Positions 17,476 to 26,247 of a DNA stretch of 50,268 nucleotides are shown here, piece after piece (positions within the stretch are counted from its first letter, which is position 1; each line of letters begins with the position of its first letter). A program made the position numbers and the translations under genes. The notes under the pieces were generated by a model. The model had not been told where the DNA came from. It worked only from the letters and a program-made list of their open reading frames with translations, and did no database searches. This DNA is from Erysipelotrichaceae bacterium (GTDB lineage Bacteria; Bacillota_I; Bacilli_A; Acholeplasmatales; Anaeroplasmataceae): NCBI GenBank assembly GCA_015059145.1, contig SVAZ01000013.1:1-50268 (forward strand). Reading direction: 5' to 3'.

Positions 17476-19506
17476 ATGTACAAAGGATGGGAAGGCTTCG
17501 TACCAGGAAAATGGTCAAGCGACGAAGTAAATGTTCGTGATTTTATTCAAAGAAATTATGTTCCATATGAAGGAGATTCAAGCTTCTTAGCACCAGCTAC
17601 TGATGCTACAAAGAAATTATGGGATATAGTAATGGATTACTGTGCAAAGGAAAGAGCTGCTGGTGGTGTATTAAAATGTGATACAAGCATTGTATCTCAA
17701 ATTAATTCACATGAAGCTGGCTATTTAGATAAGAGCTTAGAAAAAATTGTAGGTCTTCAAACAGATGAACCATTAAAGAGAGCATTAATGCCATTCGGTG
17801 GTATTAAGATGGCTGAACAAGCTGCTGCTCAATATGGATATACTGTTGATCCAGAAATTCATACAATCTTTACTAAGTATCGCAAGACTCATAATGATGG
17901 TGTATTTGATGCTTATACTCCAGAAATGAGAGCTTGTCGTACAGCTCATATTTTAACTGGTTTACCTGATACTTATGGTAGAGGACGTATTGTTGGTGAT
18001 TACCGTAGAGTAGCATTATATGGTACAGACTACCTTATTAAGCAAAAGGAATTAGATAAGTCTTTAATCGGTGGAGATATGAGACCTGATGTTATTAGAG
18101 ATCGTGAAGAAATCTCTGAGCAAATCAAGGCTTTAAAGGAATTAGCTTTAATGGCTGAGCGCTATGGCTGTGATATTACTAAGCCAGCTGAAACTGCTAA
18201 GGAAGCTGTTCAAGCATTATACTTTGGATATTTAGGAGCTGTTAAGGACCAAAATGGTGCAGCAATGTCAATTGGTCGTAACACTACTTTCTTAGATATT
18301 TATTTCGAAAGAGATTTAGCTAAGGGTATTATTACAGAAGAAGAGGCTCAAGAAATCATTGACCACTTTATTATGAAATTACGTATTGTAAGATTTGCAC
18401 GTATTGAATCATACAATCAATTATTCTCAGGAGATCCAACTTGGGTTACTGAATCTATTGGTGGTATGGGTGTAGATGGTCGTACATTAGTTACTAAGAC
18501 TGCATTCCGTGTTTTACATACATTAGATAACTTAGGACCTGCACCAGAACCAAACCTAACAGTTTTATGGTCAAAGAGATTACCAAAGAACTTCAAGGCT
18601 TTCTGTGCTGATTTATCAATCCGTACTTCATCAATCCAATATGAATCAGACGAATTAATGCGTCCTGAAATGGGTGATGATTACTGTATCGCATGTTGTG
18701 TATCTTCAATGAGAGTTGGTAAGGATATGCAATTCTTTGGTGCACGTGCTAACCTAGCTAAGTGTTTATTATATGCATTAAATGGTGGTAAGGACGAATT
18801 ACATAAGGATAAGAAAACAGGTTTACCTTTACAAGTAGCACCTGAATATTCACCTATTACTTCTAATGAACCTTTAGATTATGCTGAGGTTGTTAAGAAG
18901 TATGAACAAATGATGGAGTGGTTAGCTAATGTTTATGTTAACACATTAAACCTAATCCACTACATGCATGACAAGTATTCTTACGAAGCATTAGAAATGG
19001 CTTTACATGATTCAAAGGTTGGTCGTTTCTTTGCAACAGGTATCGCTGGTTTATCTTGTGCAGTTGACTCATTATCAGCTATCAAGTATGCAAAGGTTAC
19101 TCCTGTTCGTAACGAATTCGGTTTAATTTCTGATTACAATATTGAGGGTGATTTCCCTAAATATGGTAATAATGATGACCGTGCAGATGATATCGCTGTA
19201 TGGTTAGTTAAGACATTCATGAATAAGATTAAAAAGCACTACACTTATCGTGAATCTATCCCTACTATGTCAATCTTAACTATTACTTCAAATGTAGTAT
19301 ATGGTAAGAACACTGGTAATACTCCTGATGGACGTAAGGCTGGTGAACCATTAGCACCAGGTGCAAACCCAATGCACGGACGTGATACTCATGGTGCATT
19401 AGCTTCATTAGAATCAGTTGCTAAGCTTCCATATGACTATTCTAGAGATGGTATTTCTAATACTTTCTCTGTAACACCTGCTTCTTTAGGTAAAGAAGAA
19501 GACTAA
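17476..19506 (+). CDS. pflB: Pyruvate formate-lyase core lacking the glycyl-radical domain
   Basis: The 676-residue protein is the catalytic barrel of formate acetyltransferase, which converts pyruvate and CoA to acetyl-CoA and formate. The catalytic cysteine pair is present in CIACCVSSM (Cys407-Cys408), at the position of Cys418-Cys419 of the E. coli enzyme. Typical PFL is about 740-760 residues; here the chain stops after [13 protein letters not shown], exactly where the linker to the C-terminal glycyl-radical domain would begin. That domain is the next gene. ATG 17476 follows GAGGG and begins the conserved N-terminus (YKGWEGF); upstream in-frame starts would add unrelated residues. Codon choice suggests very high expression. 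Confidence 0.95.
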   Translation: MYKGWEGFVPGKWSSDEVNVRDFIQRNYVPYEGDSSFLAPATDATKKLWDIVMDYCAKERAAGGVLKCDTSIVSQINSHEAGYLDKSLEKIVGLQTDEPLKRALMPFGGIKMAEQAAAQYGYTVDPEIHTIFTKYRKTHNDGVFDAYTPEMRACRTAHILTGLPDTYGRGRIVGDYRRVALYGTDYLIKQKELDKSLIGGDMRPDVIRDREEISEQIKALKELALMAERYGCDITKPAETAKEAVQALYFGYLGAVKDQNGAAMSIGRNTTFLDIYFERDLAKGIITEEEAQEIIDHFIMKLRIVRFARIESYNQLFSGDPTWVTESIGGMGVDGRTLVTKTAFRVLHTLDNLGPAPEPNLTVLWSKRLPKNFKAFCADLSIRTSSIQYESDELMRPEMGDDYCIACCVSSMRVGKDMQFFGARANLAKCLLYALNGGKDELHKDKKTGLPLQVAPEYSPITSNEPLDYAEVVKKYEQMMEWLANVYVNTLNLIHYMHDKYSYEALEMALHDSKVGRFFATGIAGLSCAVDSLSAIKYAKVTPVRNEFGLISDYNIEGDFPKYGNNDDRADDIAVWLVKTFMNKIKKHYTYRESIPTMSILTITSNVVYGKNTGNTPDGRKAGEPLAPGANPMHGRDTHGALASLESVAKLPYDYSRDGISNTFSVTPASLGKEED

Positions 19507-19526
19507 TTTTTAGGAGGAAAAGAATT

Positions 19527-19760
19527 ATGTCAAATAGAGTTGAAAATTTAATTCAAATGTTAGATACATATGTAGCAGATGGTGGTTACCATTTAAATGT
19601 TAATGTTTTTGATAGAGAAACATTATTAGATGCTCAAAAGCATCCTGAAAAGTATCCACAATTAACAATTCGTGTTTCTGGTTATGCAGTTAACTTCATC
19701 AAGCTTACAAAAGAGCAACAAGATGATGTTATCAATCGTACAATTCACGAGTCTATGTAA
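19527..19760 (+). CDS. Separate glycyl-radical subunit of pyruvate formate-lyase (GrcA/YfiD-like)
   Basis: The 77-residue protein is the C-terminal glycyl-radical domain of PFL as its own gene. The radical glycine is Gly52 in RVSGYAV, preceded by GGYHLNVNV and followed by [13 protein letters not shown], all normal PFL C-terminal features. It starts 20 bases after the pflB stop, in another frame, behind a strong AGGAGGA site, so it is a clean gene split rather than a single lost stop. Together the two chains total 753 residues, a full PFL. It resembles the stand-alone E. coli protein GrcA, which replaces damaged PFL domains, but here no intact PFL is present in the window. A terminator follows. 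Confidence 0.93.
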   Translation: MSNRVENLIQMLDTYVADGGYHLNVNVFDRETLLDAQKHPEKYPQLTIRVSGYAVNFIKLTKEQQDDVINRTIHESM

Positions 19761-19766
19761 TTAATG

Positions 19767-19798
19767 AAGAGCTATCGTTTGATAGCTCTTTTATTTTT
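19767..19798 (+). terminator. Terminator of the pfl operon
   Basis: AAGAGCTATC (19767-19776), loop GTTT, GATAGCTCTT (19781-19790), then TTATTTTT. The ten-pair stem is perfect. Confidence 0.88.
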
Positions 19799-19809
19799 GA
19801 AATTATTTG

Positions 19810-19838
19810 TTGAAATTTATGTTATATTCCTATATACT
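19810..19838 (+). promoter_or_regulatory. Promoter for the THF riboswitch and folT-like gene
   Basis: TTGAAA (19810-19815) and TATACT (19833-19838) with a 17-base spacer. The expected start near 19845 coincides with the start of the riboswitch. Confidence 0.75.
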
Positions 19839-19847
19839 TTACTTGTG

Positions 19848-19937
19848 ACAGAGTAGCAAGAGCGCGTTAAGTGCTATATCATGGGAAGTTGGATATGGAC
19901 GAACACAAATGTGGCGATTCTCTTGTGCATCCGCTGT
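19848..19937 (+). ncRNA. Tetrahydrofolate (THF-I) riboswitch
   Basis: The region carries the conserved parts of the THF aptamer: GAGTAG, GCGCGTTAAGTG, ATGGGA and GCATCCGCTGT. The helices can be drawn: P1 ACAG/CTGT (19848-19851 with 19934-19937), P2 CAAGAG/CTCTTG (19857-19862 with 19920-19925), and a stem CTATATC/GATATGG. No T-tract terminator lies between it and ATG 19978, so control is probably translational through the GGGAGG site (19966-19971). The downstream gene encodes a FolT-like folate transporter part, the classical target of this riboswitch class. Confidence 0.92.
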
Positions 19938-19977
19938 ACTTAGTTATAGTGGACTCTTCAGTATTGGGAGGCCGAAT

Positions 19978-21207
19978 ATGAAAAATAGAATAATAAAATC
20001 CTTTTGGGTATATAAGGCAATTGTCCTTATGTTTTTACTTGTTGGATTTCTTGTAGGATTTTTTGTTACAGAATATGTGTTTAATGAGAACTTTAGCTAT
20101 TACAGGTTCGAAATTACTTCAAATACTAATCCTAAGGAATTTATGAATGAAGATTTCTTTACAAAAACCTTAGAAGATATTTCCACTTATAATTCAAATC
20201 TGGAAGAAGGACAAAGTAAAATTAGTATCGCTAATATAGAAAATTATGCGAAGATGACTAAAAAGGCTAAGATAAAGGAAATAGGTGATAATGTATATAC
20301 TATCTCTATTCAAAGGAAATTTTTTCCTACAACCTTTAAGACATCTAGTGGTGAGCTTAATGAAGGATTAGCTAGATGTAGTAAATATATTAAAACAATT
20401 TTAACCTTTGATTCTACAGATAGTTTTGAAATTACATTTAATAATGATCCAATCGCAATCTATGTAGGTCATTTAAATCCTTATCTTTTTGGATTGTTAA
20501 TGATGGTTGTAATTCTAATATTTATAATTATTTTATTTGCGATAGGCTCTAAAGAAACAGAGGATAAGTTTCTTATTGATATTGCTGATAATGAGTTTAT
20601 ATTTAAAACTCCATTTCACAAAAAATATTGGACTTTTGCCAGCAAAGAATTTTCAACTGTTAAAAAGCTTTGTGGTATAAGCGTTACGTTTGCACTAATG
20701 TTTATTTGTAAGCTCGTAGTTATACCTTCAGGATTTGCAAATTTAGGAATTGGTATAACTTATCTAGTCTTTTCAATAATAGCAATGATATATGGACCTA
20801 TTTGTGGAATTACTATAGGCTTCTTATCTGATATTTTAGGATATTTTGTATTTCAATCTTCTGAGGTATTCTTTTTAGGATACACAGTAAATGCAATGCT
20901 ATCAGGATTAATGTATGGATTATGCTTTTATAAAACTAAGGTTACATTTACTAAATGCTTATATGCAAGATTATTTGTCAATCTATTTGTAAATGTATTT
21001 TTAGGTTCAATATGGTGGGCTATGCTTTATGATTTAAATTTCGAAGCAATGATGACATATATGTTATTTATTTCGTTGCCTAAAAATTTAATTTATTTGA
21101 TACCACAAAGTATAATTTTATATGTAATATTGAAGGCTGTTGCAAGGCCACTTTCTGCATGTGGAATCATAGATCAAAAAATTGGTGAAAATATTACTCT
21201 AATTTAA
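19978..21207 (+). CDS. FolT-like ECF folate transporter S component with extra N-terminal domain
   Basis: The 409-residue protein has two parts. The C-terminal part (about 225-409) is a multi-helix S component of an energy-coupling-factor transporter (GITYLVFSIIAMIYGPICG, LSDILGYF, SLPKNLIYLIPQS); the THF riboswitch in front identifies folate as the probable ligand. The N-terminal part (1-200) is a membrane helix (11-32), an extracytoplasmic domain of about 125 residues and a second helix (about 165-195). Normal FolT is about 170-190 residues without this. The added topology recalls Wzz-type proteins such as the one at 4271. ATG 19978 follows GGGAGG; the upstream in-frame sequence belongs to the riboswitch. 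The A and T components of the transporter are not in the window. Confidence 0.8.
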   Translation: MKNRIIKSFWVYKAIVLMFLLVGFLVGFFVTEYVFNENFSYYRFEITSNTNPKEFMNEDFFTKTLEDISTYNSNLEEGQSKISIANIENYAKMTKKAKIKEIGDNVYTISIQRKFFPTTFKTSSGELNEGLARCSKYIKTILTFDSTDSFEITFNNDPIAIYVGHLNPYLFGLLMMVVILIFIIILFAIGSKETEDKFLIDIADNEFIFKTPFHKKYWTFASKEFSTVKKLCGISVTFALMFICKLVVIPSGFANLGIGITYLVFSIIAMIYGPICGITIGFLSDILGYFVFQSSEVFFLGYTVNAMLSGLMYGLCFYKTKVTFTKCLYARLFVNLFVNVFLGSIWWAMLYDLNFEAMMTYMLFISLPKNLIYLIPQSIILYVILKAVARPLSACGIIDQKIGENITLI

Positions 21208-21216
21208 ATTAATTTA

Positions 21217-21245
21217 TTGTAATTTATCTTAATAAATAGTATAAT
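21217..21245 (+). promoter_or_regulatory. Promoter for the S-box leader
   Basis: TTGTAA (21217-21222) and TATAAT (21240-21245), spacer 17. The expected start is at about 21251, at the edge of helix P1 of the riboswitch. Confidence 0.75.
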
Positions 21246-21249
21246 TATT

Positions 21250-21335
21250 ATGTCATAAAGAGAAGGGTAGAGGCAAGCTCGTTGATCCTTCAGCAACCTA
21301 CAATATGCAAGGTGCTAAAGCTTGATGGATGGCAT
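21250..21335 (+). ncRNA. SAM-I (S-box) riboswitch aptamer
   Basis: Conserved S-box elements are visible: AGAGAAGGGTAGAGG, CAGCAACC (21291-21298) and GGTGCTAAA (21311-21319). P1 pairs ATGTCAT (21250-21256) with ATGGCAT (21329-21335). The 3' strand of P1 overlaps GATGGC (21328-21333), which can pair with the left arm of the terminator at 21350-21355. SAM binding would hold P1 together and free the terminator, so high SAM stops transcription. The controlled operon starts with priA and ends with metK. Confidence 0.9.
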
Positions 21336-21349
21336 GAATATAAAATAAC

Positions 21350-21376
21350 GCCATCGTAAGATGGCTTATTTTTTTT
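21350..21376 (+). terminator. SAM-controlled attenuator
   Basis: GCCATC (21350-21355), loop GTAA, GATGGC (21360-21365), then TTATTTTTTTT. Its left arm is complementary to GATGGC at 21328-21333 in the riboswitch, giving the mutually exclusive antiterminator. Confidence 0.9.
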
Positions 21377-21392
21377 GTAAAGGAGGGATTGT

Positions 21393-23720
21393 ATGATAGC
21401 TGAAATAATAATTGATATTAAGAATAAGCAGGTTAATCGAAGCTTTGATTACATCGTTCCTAAGTTTCTAGAGGATATTATTGACGTTGGCTATAGAGTT
21501 ACAGTTCCTTTTGGAAATACTAAAAGAGTAGGCTTTGTAACAAAGCTAAAGGATTCAACTGAGTTTAAAAGTAATCTTAAGGAAATCCTAGAGCTTGTTG
21601 ATGTTTATCCAGTTTTGAATGAGGAATTTATTGGTATAGCTAAGTATATTGCTGAAAACAATTTTTCCTTTTATGCAACTGCATTACAGACAATGATTCC
21701 TACATCACTTAAGGTCAAATATAAAAGAGTTGCAAGAGTTATTAATAGAGAAGATATTACACAGGAGTGTAAAGAAATACTAAAAAGAAATGAATGCCAA
21801 ATTGATGGGTTTGATAATAATAAGCTTAAGATAGTATATGCTGAGGTTAAAAAAGGAAATGTTATTTTAGATACAATACCTAAAAAGAAAAAGGATTCTA
21901 ATGAGATAGCATATGTTAGATTAAATGATACAGATATTAAGCCTTCAAGCAAACAAGGTGCAGGACTTGTATCATTTTTAGAGGAAATTAATGATTCAAT
22001 AGAGCTTAGTGTTTTACTTGAGGATTCAGGATATTCTAAATCTGTAGTTGATACATTAGCTAGAAAAGGAATTATAAGCATTTATACTAAAGAAATTATT
22101 CCACTTAAGGAAAAGAATATTGATTATCCTAATAAAGTAATTGAATTTAATAAATATCAATTAGCAGCATATAAGGCATTAAAGCTTAATGAGTATAAGA
22201 CATACTTGCTTCATGGTATTACTGGAAGTGGTAAAACAGAGGTTTATATGAAGTGGATTGAGGATGCAATCAAGGCTAACAAGACTGCTATTATGCTTGT
22301 TCCTGAAATCTCTCTTACTCCACAAATAACAGGCTTGTTTCAAAACAGATTTGGTTCTGAAATAGCAATTTTACATTCTAGATTGACCTTGAATGAAAAA
22401 TATAATGAATGGAAGAGAATATATAATAAGTCTGTTAAAATTGTAGTAGGTGCTAGATCTGCAATATTTGCTCCACTTGATAATTTAGGAATTATTATTA
22501 TTGATGAATGTCATGAGCAATCTTATATTCAGCAAAATAATCCTAAATATAATGCGATTGAAATAGCAAAGCTTAGAGGTGCTAATCATAGCTGTTGTGT
22601 TGTTTTGGGTAGTGCTACGCCTAATGTTTCAGATTATTATTATGCCACTAATGGTGAGTATGAGCTTTTGTCAATGCCTGTTCGTGCTAATGGTAAGCTT
22701 TTACCTAGAGCTAAGGTTATTGATTTGAAGGAGGAGCTTCAAAGTGGAAATAGAAGTGTTTTATCAAGAGAGCTACAACGAAAGCTAAAGTCATGTTATG
22801 ATAAGCGTGAGCAATCTATTTTATTTTTAAATAGAAGAGGCTACTCTTCATTTGTTATGTGTAGAAGCTGTGGTGAGTCTGTTAAATGTCCTAATTGTGA
22901 TATTTCACTTACCTATCATGCAAATACTCAAAGCCTTAAATGTCATTATTGTGGCTTCCATCAACCAAACGTTATGAAGTGTCATAGCTGTGGCTCTGAT
23001 AAGATACGTTTTGTTGGAAGTGGTACTGAAAAAATTATAGAGGCTGCACAGGATTTAATTCCTGGTGCTAAGATATTAAGAGTTGATTTAGATACTGCAG
23101 CTAAAATAGAAGATTATGAAGCCGCATTTTATAAATTTAAAAATCATGAGGCTGATATATTAGTTGGTACACAAATGATTACTAAGGGATTAGATTTTAA
23201 GGATGTAACATTAGTAGGTGTTGTTAATGCTGATCTAGCACTATCTTATCCGTTGTTTGATGCTTCACAGGTGGCTTTTAATTTGATAGAACAGGTGTCA
23301 GGTCGTGCCGGTCGAGCTGACAAGGATGGAGAGGTTATTATTCAAACCTATAATCCAAAGCATTATGTGATTGAATGTGCAAAGAATCATGATTATGAAA
23401 GCTTCTATAATTTTGAAATTCGTAATAGAAGAGTTACTCAAATGCCACCATATTCAACAGTGATTGAAATTATGGTTCAGTCTAAGGATGCAAATAAGGC
23501 ATATGAGGAGGCAAAAATTATTGTTGAGAATTTAAAAAAGGAAGCAACTGATTCTATTATTTTAGGTCCAGCTGAGGATATGATATTTAAGAAAAATAAT
23601 GTATTTAGATTTGTGATTCAAATTCAAGCAGTAGAGGATAGAGTATTAAATAAGATTAAATATCTTTATCCGTTATATCAAAATAATAAGGATATAAGCT
23701 TATCTATAACAAGGATGTGA
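21393..23720 (+). CDS. priA: Primosomal protein N', replication-restart helicase PriA
   Basis: The 775-residue superfamily 2 helicase reloads the replisome at stalled forks. An N-terminal DNA-binding domain (1-110) is followed by the Walker A motif GITGSGKT (275-282), the DECH box (371-374), the zinc-binding insertion with paired CxxC motifs from Cys490 (CRSCG, CPNC, CHYCG, CHSCG) and motifs V and VI (VGTQMITKGLDF, EQVSGRAGRA). All catalytic parts are present. An AAGGAGGG site precedes ATG 21393. The gene is the first of an operon under a SAM riboswitch, which is unusual for a DNA repair gene; fmt follows four bases after its stop. Confidence 0.97.
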   Translation: MIAEIIIDIKNKQVNRSFDYIVPKFLEDIIDVGYRVTVPFGNTKRVGFVTKLKDSTEFKSNLKEILELVDVYPVLNEEFIGIAKYIAENNFSFYATALQTMIPTSLKVKYKRVARVINREDITQECKEILKRNECQIDGFDNNKLKIVYAEVKKGNVILDTIPKKKKDSNEIAYVRLNDTDIKPSSKQGAGLVSFLEEINDSIELSVLLEDSGYSKSVVDTLARKGIISIYTKEIIPLKEKNIDYPNKVIEFNKYQLAAYKALKLNEYKTYLLHGITGSGKTEVYMKWIEDAIKANKTAIMLVPEISLTPQITGLFQNRFGSEIAILHSRLTLNEKYNEWKRIYNKSVKIVVGARSAIFAPLDNLGIIIIDECHEQSYIQQNNPKYNAIEIAKLRGANHSCCVVLGSATPNVSDYYYATNGEYELLSMPVRANGKLLPRAKVIDLKEELQSGNRSVLSRELQRKLKSCYDKREQSILFLNRRGYSSFVMCRSCGESVKCPNCDISLTYHANTQSLKCHYCGFHQPNVMKCHSCGSDKIRFVGSGTEKIIEAAQDLIPGAKILRVDLDTAAKIEDYEAAFYKFKNHEADILVGTQMITKGLDFKDVTLVGVVNADLALSYPLFDASQVAFNLIEQVSGRAGRADKDGEVIIQTYNPKHYVIECAKNHDYESFYNFEIRNRRVTQMPPYSTVIEIMVQSKDANKAYEEAKIIVENLKKEATDSIILGPAEDMIFKKNNVFRFVIQIQAVEDRVLNKIKYLYPLYQNNKDISLSITRM

Positions 23721-23724
23721 TAAT

Positions 23725-24639
23725 TTGAAAATTGTTTTTATGGGAACTCCCACGTTTGCAGTTCCAATTTTAAATGAATTATATAAGAAATATGAAATAG
23801 TATTGGTTGTTAGTCAACCAAATAGAGTTAAGAAAAAAGGAGTGTTTATTCCTACACCAGTTGCTGAGGCTGCTTCAATGCTTAACCTAAAGCTATTTCA
23901 ACCAGAAAGAATAAAGGATGATTATGACGCTATAATAAATTCGGGAGCAGATATTTTAATTACTGCTGCTTATGGACAGTATGTTCCTTCTAAGATATTA
24001 AATAGCTTTAAATATTGTCTAAATGTTCATGGTTCACTGTTGCCATATCATAGAGGTGGTGCTCCAATTCAAAGATGCCTAATTAACGGTGATGAAAAAA
24101 CAGGTGTATGTATAATGGAAATGACTAAGAGGTTAGACGCTGGTAAGGTTTATGCTTTTAAGGAATATGATATTTTACCTGAGGATAATAATAGTATACT
24201 TTTTGAAAAGCTATCAATGATTGGTAGAGATTTATTAATGAATTGTATTGAAGATATTTATAATGGTAATAATCAAGGTGTTTCTCAAAACGAAGAAGAA
24301 GCGACATATTCTCCAAATATCTCACCTGAAGAGGAGATTATTGATTTGAATAATACCTCTAAGAATATCGTTAATCAAATTAGAGGTCTTTCGTATGAAC
24401 CGGGAGCCTATTTAAAAATTGATGATATAAAGCTTAAAGTCTTTAAGGCAAGAGAGATAAGCTATATTGGTGAGGAGCTGCCTGGTACTGTTTTAGATAC
24501 GAAAAAAAGAATCGTTTTAAAAACTAAGGATTCTGCCATTGAGCTTTTAGAGGTTTTATATCCAGGCAAACGAATCTTATCAGGAAAAGATTTCTCTAAT
24601 GGTCAAAAGATATTTGTTACAGGTGATATATTAAAATGA
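23725..24639 (+). CDS. fmt: Methionyl-tRNA formyltransferase
   Basis: The 304-residue enzyme transfers the formyl group of 10-formyl-THF to initiator Met-tRNA. The conserved start (KIVFMGTPTFAVP) shows that the TTG at 23725 is the initiator, with AGGATGTGA upstream; the next ATG would remove the first strand. The catalytic HGSLLPYHRGGAPIQ segment and the C-terminal tRNA-binding domain are present. In Bacillus the order is priA-def-fmt-rsmB; here def and rsmB are missing. Formyl-THF use fits with the folate and SAM riboswitches on either side of priA. Confidence 0.96.
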   Translation: MKIVFMGTPTFAVPILNELYKKYEIVLVVSQPNRVKKKGVFIPTPVAEAASMLNLKLFQPERIKDDYDAIINSGADILITAAYGQYVPSKILNSFKYCLNVHGSLLPYHRGGAPIQRCLINGDEKTGVCIMEMTKRLDAGKVYAFKEYDILPEDNNSILFEKLSMIGRDLLMNCIEDIYNGNNQGVSQNEEEATYSPNISPEEEIIDLNNTSKNIVNQIRGLSYEPGAYLKIDDIKLKVFKAREISYIGEELPGTVLDTKKRIVLKTKDSAIELLEVLYPGKRILSGKDFSNGQKIFVTGDILK

Positions 24640-24681
24640 TAAAAAATATGATAAAATAATAAAGAATGGAGGTGAATGATA

Positions 24682-25986
24682 ATGGGTATTAAGGATTTGA
24701 AAAATAAAATCCAACAAAAGATTAAAAATAATAATTTCTTTCAAAGTAAATTTGGTTTTGAAAGCGGAATAGATATTACTAATGATAATCAGGTTTTATA
24801 TAGAAAGAATGTTGTTATCAAAAATATAGTCTTTGTTTCGAACTTAATATATACCTTAATATTTACTATCATTTCATTCTCTGAGCCTTCAAACTGGCTA
24901 TTAACAGTTTTACTATTCCCTGTTACATTTATTGTTAACAGTGGTTTAAAAAAGATGATAAATAAGGGTCCTGAGGACAAAATGGCTCAAATCATAGCCA
25001 TGTATATATCCAGCTTTTATTTGTTTTTATCAACTATAGTAATTTATATTAAGCTTAAGGTTGGTGAATCTACTTATCTACAGGAATGCGGATACATATT
25101 GCTATATTATTCTTTAGCAGTATGTGCATTCTATCAAGATAAAAAAATGCTTAAAAATGTTTTTCTATGGGTATTTATAATTGTAACTATTTTACACTTT
25201 ACAGTTACCTATTCATTATTAAATACTAACATGGCTACAAACATTTCTGAATTTATAAGTAAATTCTTTGTGTCTAATGAATTTAAGGATATATTTATAA
25301 GGACCATTTTACTTTTGCTATTTATGCTGGTGCTTTATATAAGTGTTGCGATGGCAAATTATATGCAGGACGAACGTAAGAAAGAGCTTATGAAACGTAG
25401 ACAGGTACAAGAGGATTTTACTAATGTTGTTACTAAAATATTTGATGTTACCTTATCATCAAATGAATTATCAAGTGATGAAAGAAATAATATAGAGATT
25501 TTGGCCTTAATGGCTAAAAAGCTTGGTTCTCTTTTAGGCTTAAAGCCAGATGCATGTGAAAGAATTTATAACTTTACTAGAATCCATATTGAAAAGAAGG
25601 TTTATTTTGATAAGGATTACTATAATAATGAGGATGATAAATTCGAAGCTCTTAGAATGGAAACTGAGTTAGGTAGTGAGCTTATTTCAAGATTACAGCT
25701 TGAAAGAAAATGTGAGGATATAATTCGTGCAACATTTGAAGGTTCTAACACAGATGACTTTGTTAAGAAGATGAGAGATATTCAAAGTAATATGGAATCA
25801 CAAATTATTTTAATATGTGATATATATGTTTCTATGCGAAGTGTTAAGTCGTATAAGAAGGCGTATAATCATAAGCTTACAATGAATTATTTAGAGGAGC
25901 ATTTTAAAATTTATTTTGATCCTGTAATATTTGATCGTTTTGTAAGATTTAGTTCAGATTTTGAAAATATATATAATGAGATGTAG
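24682..25986 (+). CDS. Membrane protein with degenerate HD-GYP-like domain
   Basis: The 434-residue protein has about six membrane helices (45-65, 70-90, 103-125, 135-155, 163-180, 210-230), then a cytoplasmic domain of about 200 residues. The latter follows the pattern of HD-GYP cyclic-di-GMP phosphodiesterases: LAKKLGSLLGL-like and ELGSELISRL segments and, near the end, ICDIYVSMRSVKSYKKAYNH and IYFDPVIFDRFV, equivalent to the AD-Y-A-PYR-A and HFDP region. The metal ligands are lost: the HD position reads IHIEKK and no HHE or GYP triplet remains. It is therefore probably a non-catalytic sensor. ATG 24682 is spaced correctly from GGAGGTGA; ATG 24676 is too close. It lies between fmt and metK in the SAM-controlled operon, possibly with an internal promoter near 24647. 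Confidence 0.6.
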   Translation: MGIKDLKNKIQQKIKNNNFFQSKFGFESGIDITNDNQVLYRKNVVIKNIVFVSNLIYTLIFTIISFSEPSNWLLTVLLFPVTFIVNSGLKKMINKGPEDKMAQIIAMYISSFYLFLSTIVIYIKLKVGESTYLQECGYILLYYSLAVCAFYQDKKMLKNVFLWVFIIVTILHFTVTYSLLNTNMATNISEFISKFFVSNEFKDIFIRTILLLLFMLVLYISVAMANYMQDERKKELMKRRQVQEDFTNVVTKIFDVTLSSNELSSDERNNIEILALMAKKLGSLLGLKPDACERIYNFTRIHIEKKVYFDKDYYNNEDDKFEALRMETELGSELISRLQLERKCEDIIRATFEGSNTDDFVKKMRDIQSNMESQIILICDIYVSMRSVKSYKKAYNHKLTMNYLEEHFKIYFDPVIFDRFVRFSSDFENIYNEM

Positions 25987-26001
25987 TAGGAGGAATAATA
26001 T

Positions 26002-26247
26002 ATGAATTATGAATATTTAACAAATGGTGTTTGTGCAAAAAAAATAACTTTTACAATTGATGAGGATAAAAAGGTTAGAAATGTTTCGTTCCTTGGTGGT
26101 TGTAATGGTAATTTAAAGGCTATTTCAAAGCTTGTAGAGGGTATGGATGCAGATAAGGTTATTGCTATACTTGAAGGTAATGTTTGTGGTATGAAAGGTA
26201 CAAGCTGTGCAGATCAATTAACTAAAGCTTTAAAGGAGAACTTATAA
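26002..26247 (+). CDS. TSCPD-domain protein (TIGR03905-type)
   Basis: This 81-residue protein matches the small TSCPD family often seen in Firmicutes. Conserved features are the cysteine in NGVCAKK, the GGCNGN turn, and the C-terminal [12 protein letters not shown], where TSCADQL corresponds to the name-giving TSCPD motif. Four cysteines (near 11, 34, 61 and 67) could bind metal. The biochemical role is unknown; the domain is also found at the end of some ribonucleotide reductases. It overlaps metK by one base, and AGGAGG precedes its start. Confidence 0.85.
   Translation: MNYEYLTNGVCAKKITFTIDEDKKVRNVSFLGGCNGNLKAISKLVEGMDADKVIAILEGNVCGMKGTSCADQLTKALKENL

Noticed and set aside
19503-19527. 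Sequencing error as the cause of the split pflB
   Set aside because: The interval has a stop, a well-placed AGGAGGA and an ATG, and the second gene is in another frame, so more than one error would be required. It still deserves a read check.
21671-22081. Minus-strand frame of 136 codons inside priA
   Set aside because: Serine/leucine-rich antisense shadow of a well-identified gene, with no promoter or ribosome binding site of its own.
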